64,000 nt of DNA from Chaetoceros tenuissimus (Eukaryota; Bacillariophyta; Thalassiosirophyceae; Chaetocerotales; Chaetocerotaceae). The stretch spans positions 434,001 through 498,000 of the forward strand of contig BLLK01000062.1 of the NCBI GenBank assembly GCA_021927905.1. Direction: 5' to 3'. This document shows, one piece after another, positions 59,160 through 64,000 of the stretch. The notes beneath the pieces were generated by a model, which worked only from the letters and a program-made list of their open reading frames with translations, searched no databases and had not been told where the DNA came from. The translations under genes were made by a program, and so were the position numbers. The stretch's first letter is position 1, and every line of letters begins with the position of its first letter.

Positions 59160-62100
59160 TCACCAGCCTTGTACTAGCTTGCGAATTCGGACAAAGTCTT
59201 TCTCTGGAAGATTCTTGGTGAGGTAGTCAGCTTCTTGAGTTTCTGTTGGACAGTAGATTACGGAAATGTCGCCGTTGCGAACATGTTCCCAGAAGAAGTG
59301 ATATCTGGCTAAGTAGAATCGAGTTCGACTAGTGATCCGTTGCTCAGTTGCAAGACGTAGAGCAGATTGATTGTCTTCGTGGACAGTGGTTAGAATGGAG
59401 TCAGGATTAGTGAATTCTGGCACATTCAAGGAGAGACACATCTCTTTGAGAAGAGTGTGTACTGGAATAAGAGCTCGCATGGCTTGACTGAGAGCATAGT
59501 ACTCTGCTTCAGCGGTGCTGAGACAGATGCAGTCCATAAGTTGATATTTCCAGATAAGAGGATATCCACAGAACTTAATGATGTAACCAGCACGAGAACG
59601 AACTGAAGAAGTCATTTCAGGTGGATCTATGTTATACAATCTGCAGAAGTTTGCGTCTACAAAGCAATCTAGAGATAGTTTCTTAGGTACTCGAAGAATA
59701 GTACCATTGTTGATGGTGCCTTTCAAGTAGCGAATTATTCTCTTTACAGCTGCTGAATGGGATTGTTTAGGACTATGAGTGAAGTGAGTAACTTGCAATA
59801 CAGCTACGGTAATGTCTGGTTGTGTGTTATTGCTCAAATAGAGGAGCATACCTACGACACTTGGGTAACTCCATGGCTCTGACATAGGGACTCCCTCTTG
59901 GTCGATCCCTAAGTCTTTATTTAAGGCAGGAGTTGAAGCTACTGTACAGTTGTTCATGCCTGTGGCGAGGAGAATCTTCTTGATGAGGCCTGATTGGTTA
60001 GCTAAAGTGCTACCGTCAGGTAGATTGGTATATTTGATACCAAGATATTCGGCAAAGGATTCTTCTTTAGTCAAAGTGAGGCCGTGACTTTCAATGTCAG
60101 CAGCAAGTTTGTCGATGTCATTGGGATTGAGGGCTGCGACTCCCAGGTCATCAACGTAAATTATTACAAAGATGTTCTTTCCGTAGAAGAGGCAGTCATC
60201 GACATCGGATTTGATGAGTCCAAGTTTTTTGAAGACAGATCTTGCTAGGTTGTAGAATAGACGTGGAGCCCAAATACTTCCGTAGATGGACTTCAGAAGC
60301 TTTAGGCATTGGTTTGGTTTTTCACCTAAGAAACCTCGAGGTATATGCATATAGGTTTCTCTTGGGTTATCAGCTTGAACGAAGGCATTCGAAAAATCAA
60401 AGGTGCATGTGGTGTAGCCGATGTATTTGGAAATCGTAAGGAAAAGTCGAATGGTGATTGGCGAGACAACTGGAGAATATGTATTCTTGTCGTCTTTGGT
60501 TTCCATCAGATCACCTCTGAGGTATATTCGTGCTTTGTATTTCTTAGGAGTTCCATCGGGATAACGTTTTAAACAAAACACCCATGTACATGGGATGATT
60601 TTGTGCCCTTGTTGTTGTACTTTGTTTTTGTCAACCTCAACCCAAACGTTGTGGTTTTCAAGTTCAGATATCTCGGCTTCAGCAGCTTTCATCCAGTCTT
60701 TGCGTTCCGGAGTTTTCATGGCTTGGTCATAGGAGAATATATCCGGATCTTTAACTGCTCTGGCAGCAAGGACCTGAGGCTGAGTGCTGAACATAGTTGG
60801 AATGGCAGTTTCAGTAGGATAAGCACATCCGATGGCGGAGAAGTAGACATGGAATTGAGATGCAGGTGGCAAAGACTCATTTGATAGTGGGATCATCTCT
60901 GGATCTGGAGATGACGTTGCAGTTTCCACTCGTTGTTTACGTTTGGTTGTGACTAGAGTCCAGTCTTCTTCCGTTGGATTTCCTTTGGCAAGGTACATTT
61001 TACCCTTGAGCTTGGGTGTCAAGCGTTGAGGAGCCTTTGAAGTTCGAGTAGATCTACGTACATTCGGAGGGGTGATTGTAGTAGATGTAGATGTTGGAGT
61101 GGATGATACTTTTCCAGTTGGAGACTCCATGGACGAATCCGAAAGCGGTATTGACGAAGCAGTAGAAGGAGTAGCTATCACCGGAGGAGATGTTGGTGTG
61201 GTAGTAGTTGGATCTACAGCAAATCGAGGAGCAGCTGGAGTTTGAAGTCCAAGATTGTCATTGGTAGCCCTTGGTGGTGCTTCATTCCCTCTATTGGACA
61301 AGAACGATGGCGACGACGAAGCACTTGAAGTGTGCCGAGGCAAAGGAGTGAGAGTAGCATGATCCGGAGAAGGTTTAACTACAGGAGCAGACGAAGGCAT
61401 AGGCTGACGAGGGCGAGATTCTAAGCGGTCGAGAATCCGAGAAGTGTGCTGTGCATGAGCAGCTTGATCGTCTGCATCTGAAAGCAGTTGCTCCAGATCA
61501 GTTAACGTATCATAATCATCTTCATCTAGTACATATTGTAAAGAAGAATCACCAAAGAGCTTGTTCCATTCATCGGAATTGAAGTCTGGAAGTTGATCTG
61601 GAGAACTACCGACAGTTGCAAATTGATCATCGAAGACAACATGGAACTGAGGTGTGATAGAGCCTGTGGTGACGTTAAGGATGAGTGGAATGTCACTTGC
61701 ATACTTGCGAGCATTGCCAAGATACATTCCTCTAGTAGAACGAGGCTTCCACCAAGGAATCTTCATTCCATCTTGTAGGCGCTTTTCAAGAACATAAGTA
61801 GGAGAACCCCAAACGTGAACTGAATTGAACCGTTCAAGTTGAAAGCTGCGTCGAGTAAAGATATCCTGTGGTGATTGACCGGTGCGTGCATTTGGCACAT
61901 GATTCCACAGCCATACAGCATGATTGACTGACATTGGCCAGAGACTGCTATCAGCAACATCTGGCCAGTGAATAGCGGCATGAATCATTTGTGCTCGAGC
62001 AATAGACATGATGGTAGCAATGTGTCTTTCAGCGTGGCCATTTTGATGGTGAGCACCAACGCCAGCATATCGTTGAATTTGATGCGTAGCATTGAGATGC

Positions 62101-64000
62101 TGTATGTATTCGACGCTTGTAAATTGGCGACCATTGTCACTGAGATACTTTGCAGGGACAACACCTTGTTCTCGGCAGAAGTTTTCATACGCAACCTTTG
62201 CTTGTAGAGTAGCATTCGCAGTGAGAACTGACTGGAACTCAATGTAGACGTAGCTGGAGGCTTGGTCTACAAAGATGCTGCCACCGACAAATCGGTCTCG
62301 TTGTGATTCACGTCCTCTAGTGTGGAAGAGACGACCCTTTTGGCTGCATATAAAGTGATCTACAGAAACTTCTTGACCCAGAAAAAGGTTGTCTGCGCGA
62401 AGAACTCCCTCTCTATCTTTGTTTACAACTCGAGTTGTACCTGGTTGAGAGTTACGGCGTTGTTTGGCATAGATACACGCAGCGCAAAGAGGAGTGGGAG
62501 CTTTGGAAGCAGAACAATGACGACGAGCAGTGCCTTCAGTCTTAGCGAGACGGCCAGTAGCGAGAACTTGTTTGACTCGATCAAAACCGATGTGACCAAG
62601 ATGGTTGTGCCATTTTACAAGTTCCTTTTGCGCATCAGTTAAATTGAGATTGTCGGCTGAAGTAGCAAAGGTGGCAACTGGTTCGGCATGAGTGACAAGA
62701 ATGCTTGGTCTGGTGGGGGCAGCAGAAGAAGAGAAAGTTGTATCTTCAATGTCATCGTCGGTGGACAAGACAGTATCATCATCATCGGCTTGATCCTGTA
62801 GAGCATTGATACTGGTCCTAATATCTTGAAAGAGAGCTTGCTCAGCCCTGTTATGAGCTAGTTCACGGAGAAGTTTTCTTTCTTCATGTAATGTAGACAG
62901 TGCACACTTGATTTGACTGATTCGTTCAATGTGAGCAGAAGCTAGTTTCATGTTAGCAGTAATTGCTTCCATGGTTTTGTTTTGAACTAAAGGATGTTCA
63001 CTTGGATCATCAAGGTAGTCTTGTATTTTGGTTTGAGATGTTTCAAGTGCTTCTGTACTGAGTGTGATGTCTTGAAGGAACTCGAGTTCAGCGTTGTGGA
63101 TCCGATCCATTTCACTTTCAATGTCGATGCGCTCATTATCAGTCCGGCGATCCAGCTGAGGAACAGGTGGAGGAACAGGTAGAGGTACAGGTGGCCAAGG
63201 TGGAATGGCATCACTCATGATTGGAACTTCAGTACCGTCACTACGTCTATGAATGAAAGCTACTGTGGCTACATTGGTTGTTACTGTTCTAGGTATACTG
63301 GAGGAGTAAGAGTGAGTAGAATTATTATTATCAATTGGTTCGTCATCATCGACTTGATTATCATATGTGAAAGAAAGACATTCATCGTCATTATCTATGA
63401 TAGCCTGAATTAGCGCATCGGCTGCATCATGATCTCCTGCTTCTATGTCACATCGAAGTGCTAGTCGAAGTGCTCTTGAATTTGCGATACGATCAAGGAG
63501 ATCTTGTAGTGATGCAGAGGTTGCATCATCACTAGAACTGAAAGTCGGAGATGGAGGTGCACTTGATGGAAGGCTCCAGTTGTGTGGTATGGAAATATCA
63601 TTGTCCATAGAGTGCGCAAATGGAGGATTATGAGCAGTTGTAGCAGCAAGTAAAGATTCAATTTCACTGTCAGTGTCAGAAGGATCTCCATCATCGATAT
63701 CTGGATCGGCAACAGTGACTTGAACATTGAAGATACGAGGATCTGGAATTTCCATTATATCACTGTCAGCGTCACTATCATCCTCAGGATCGGCTACGGC
63801 AATACGAGGATCGGGAATAGGAACGATATCGCTATCAGTACTCATGTTGTCATCAGTGTCGGCATCTGGATCGACTGGTGGAATGATGTCTGGAGGTGGT
63901 ACAAGATTGTGACGGTCGAGGTTAGCTTGAATATTTTCAATGTAACGAAATTCTCCTAGTACATGTTCAGCATTGTTACCACAAAAGAAGTTTCCTCCAA
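59160..64000 (-). CDS. pol: copia Pol polyprotein, partial
   Basis: The frame ends at 59160 and is open to base 64000; an internal ATG lies at 63845, from which 1561 residues follow. The first ~400 visible residues are acidic and low-complexity with a twice-used IPDPRI motif, then helical. From ~410 come the GAG-pre-integrase zinc region (WHNHLGHIGFDRVKQVL, CAACIYAK), DDE integrase (VDHF, LSDNG, HAERH), a Pro/Ser/Thr-rich linker, reverse transcriptase with IIYVDDLGVA, and RNase H with VHEDNQSALRLA. No protease motif is visible, so it must lie beyond the edge if present. Confidence 0.9.
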   Translation of the reverse strand, partial: GGNFFCGNNAEHVLGEFRYIENIQANLDRHNLVPPPDIIPPVDPDADTDDNMSTDSDIVPIPDPRIAVADPEDDSDADSDIMEIPDPRIFNVQVTVADPDIDDGDPSDTDSEIESLLAATTAHNPPFAHSMDNDISIPHNWSLPSSAPPSPTFSSSDDATSASLQDLLDRIANSRALRLALRCDIEAGDHDAADALIQAIIDNDDECLSFTYDNQVDDDEPIDNNNSTHSYSSSIPRTVTTNVATVAFIHRRSDGTEVPIMSDAIPPWPPVPLPVPPPVPQLDRRTDNERIDIESEMDRIHNAELEFLQDITLSTEALETSQTKIQDYLDDPSEHPLVQNKTMEAITANMKLASAHIERISQIKCALSTLHEERKLLRELAHNRAEQALFQDIRTSINALQDQADDDDTVLSTDDDIEDTTFSSSAAPTRPSILVTHAEPVATFATSADNLNLTDAQKELVKWHNHLGHIGFDRVKQVLATGRLAKTEGTARRHCSASKAPTPLCAACIYAKQRRNSQPGTTRVVNKDREGVLRADNLFLGQEVSVDHFICSQKGRLFHTRGRESQRDRFVGGSIFVDQASSYVYIEFQSVLTANATLQAKVAYENFCREQGVVPAKYLSDNGRQFTSVEYIQHLNATHQIQRYAGVGAHHQNGHAERHIATIMSIARAQMIHAAIHWPDVADSSLWPMSVNHAVWLWNHVPNARTGQSPQDIFTRRSFQLERFNSVHVWGSPTYVLEKRLQDGMKIPWWKPRSTRGMYLGNARKYASDIPLILNVTTGSITPQFHVVFDDQFATVGSSPDQLPDFNSDEWNKLFGDSSLQYVLDEDDYDTLTDLEQLLSDADDQAAHAQHTSRILDRLESRPRQPMPSSAPVVKPSPDHATLTPLPRHTSSASSSPSFLSNRGNEAPPRATNDNLGLQTPAAPRFAVDPTTTTPTSPPVIATPSTASSIPLSDSSMESPTGKVSSTPTSTSTTITPPNVRRSTRTSKAPQRLTPKLKGKMYLAKGNPTEEDWTLVTTKRKQRVETATSSPDPEMIPLSNESLPPASQFHVYFSAIGCAYPTETAIPTMFSTQPQVLAARAVKDPDIFSYDQAMKTPERKDWMKAAEAEISELENHNVWVEVDKNKVQQQGHKIIPCTWVFCLKRYPDGTPKKYKARIYLRGDLMETKDDKNTYSPVVSPITIRLFLTISKYIGYTTCTFDFSNAFVQADNPRETYMHIPRGFLGEKPNQCLKLLKSIYGSIWAPRLFYNLARSVFKKLGLIKSDVDDCLFYGKNIFVIIYVDDLGVAALNPNDIDKLAADIESHGLTLTKEESFAEYLGIKYTNLPDGSTLANQSGLIKKILLATGMNNCTVASTPALNKDLGIDQEGVPMSEPWSYPSVVGMLLYLSNNTQPDITVAVLQVTHFTHSPKQSHSAAVKRIIRYLKGTINNGTILRVPKKLSLDCFVDANFCRLYNIDPPEMTSSVRSRAGYIIKFCGYPLIWKYQLMDCICLSTAEAEYYALSQAMRALIPVHTLLKEMCLSLNVPEFTNPDSILTTVHEDNQSALRLATEQRITSRTRFYLARYHFFWEHVRNGDISVIYCPTETQEADYLTKNLPEKDFVRIRKLVQGW

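Larger units (their letters stand above)
58600..64000 (-). mobile_element. Second Ty1/copia element, cut by the right edge
   Basis: Minus-strand element with the integrase-RT-RNaseH order of Ty1/copia. The visible pol frame has no breaks and is open through the right edge, so 5' LTR, gag and probably protease are outside. Its sequence is clearly different from the first element (other linker, other RT context VIIYVDDLGV), so it belongs to another copia lineage. Age cannot be estimated without both LTRs; the open frame suggests it is not old. Confidence 0.85.

Overview
The window looks like nuclear DNA of a marine diatom. The evidence is low-GC DNA with short GT-AG introns (70-135 bp), BspA-type leucine-rich-repeat proteins, helicase-associated (HA) repeats joined to a RING finger, a signal peptide ending in a diatom plastid-type S-G-F motif, and Ty1/copia elements resembling diatom CoDi families. 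The protein style recalls Chaetoceros, but that is an impression, not a result.

Layout. 1-1.85 kb: the 3' part of a gene, open at the left edge, that is a duplicate of the last third of the gene at 19.6-24 kb. 2.0-9.54 kb: a complete-looking, very young Ty1/copia element (minus strand; identical 258-bp LTRs, AGAGG target duplication). 9.6-13.2 kb: gene debris, namely a chimeric LRR relic, a tandemly duplicated LRR 3' end and a decayed unknown gene. 13.5-18.1 kb: a coiled-coil protein with a 54-bp minisatellite, a mitochondrial-type Sel1-repeat pseudogene and an intact LRR protein. 19.6-24.0 kb: a large two-exon gene with four ~70-residue repeats. 24.9-42.4 kb is the gene-dense core: a lineage-specific protein (with a paralogue at 33.5-34.7 kb), an SNF2 ATPase with a PDZ-like tail, a predicted plastid protein, a class I alpha-mannosidase, a kinase with two cyclic-nucleotide-binding domains and EF hands, an HA-repeat/RING protein and a vanadium-haloperoxidase/PAP2-like gene. 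42.4-47.3 kb: a LINE fragment with a hairpin-rich tail, then a 3.8-kb LTR element with gag-like but no pol coding. 49-56.8 kb: an LRR protein, an EF-hand fragment copied from the kinase gene, an ESF2/ABT1 ribosome-biogenesis factor, a secreted LRR protein, an unknown protein and a damaged MYND-finger gene. 56.8-59.1 kb is gene-poor, with telomere-like inverted repeats. 59.16-64 kb: most of a second, different Ty1/copia element, cut by the right edge.

The host genes share no obvious pathway or operon. The common theme is turnover: segmental duplication, tandem duplication of gene ends, gene fragments and retroelement insertion. The most unusual intact genes are the kinase/CNBD/EF-hand fusion, the four-repeat gene whose 111-bp intron ends in an in-frame TAG, and the HA-repeat/RING protein.
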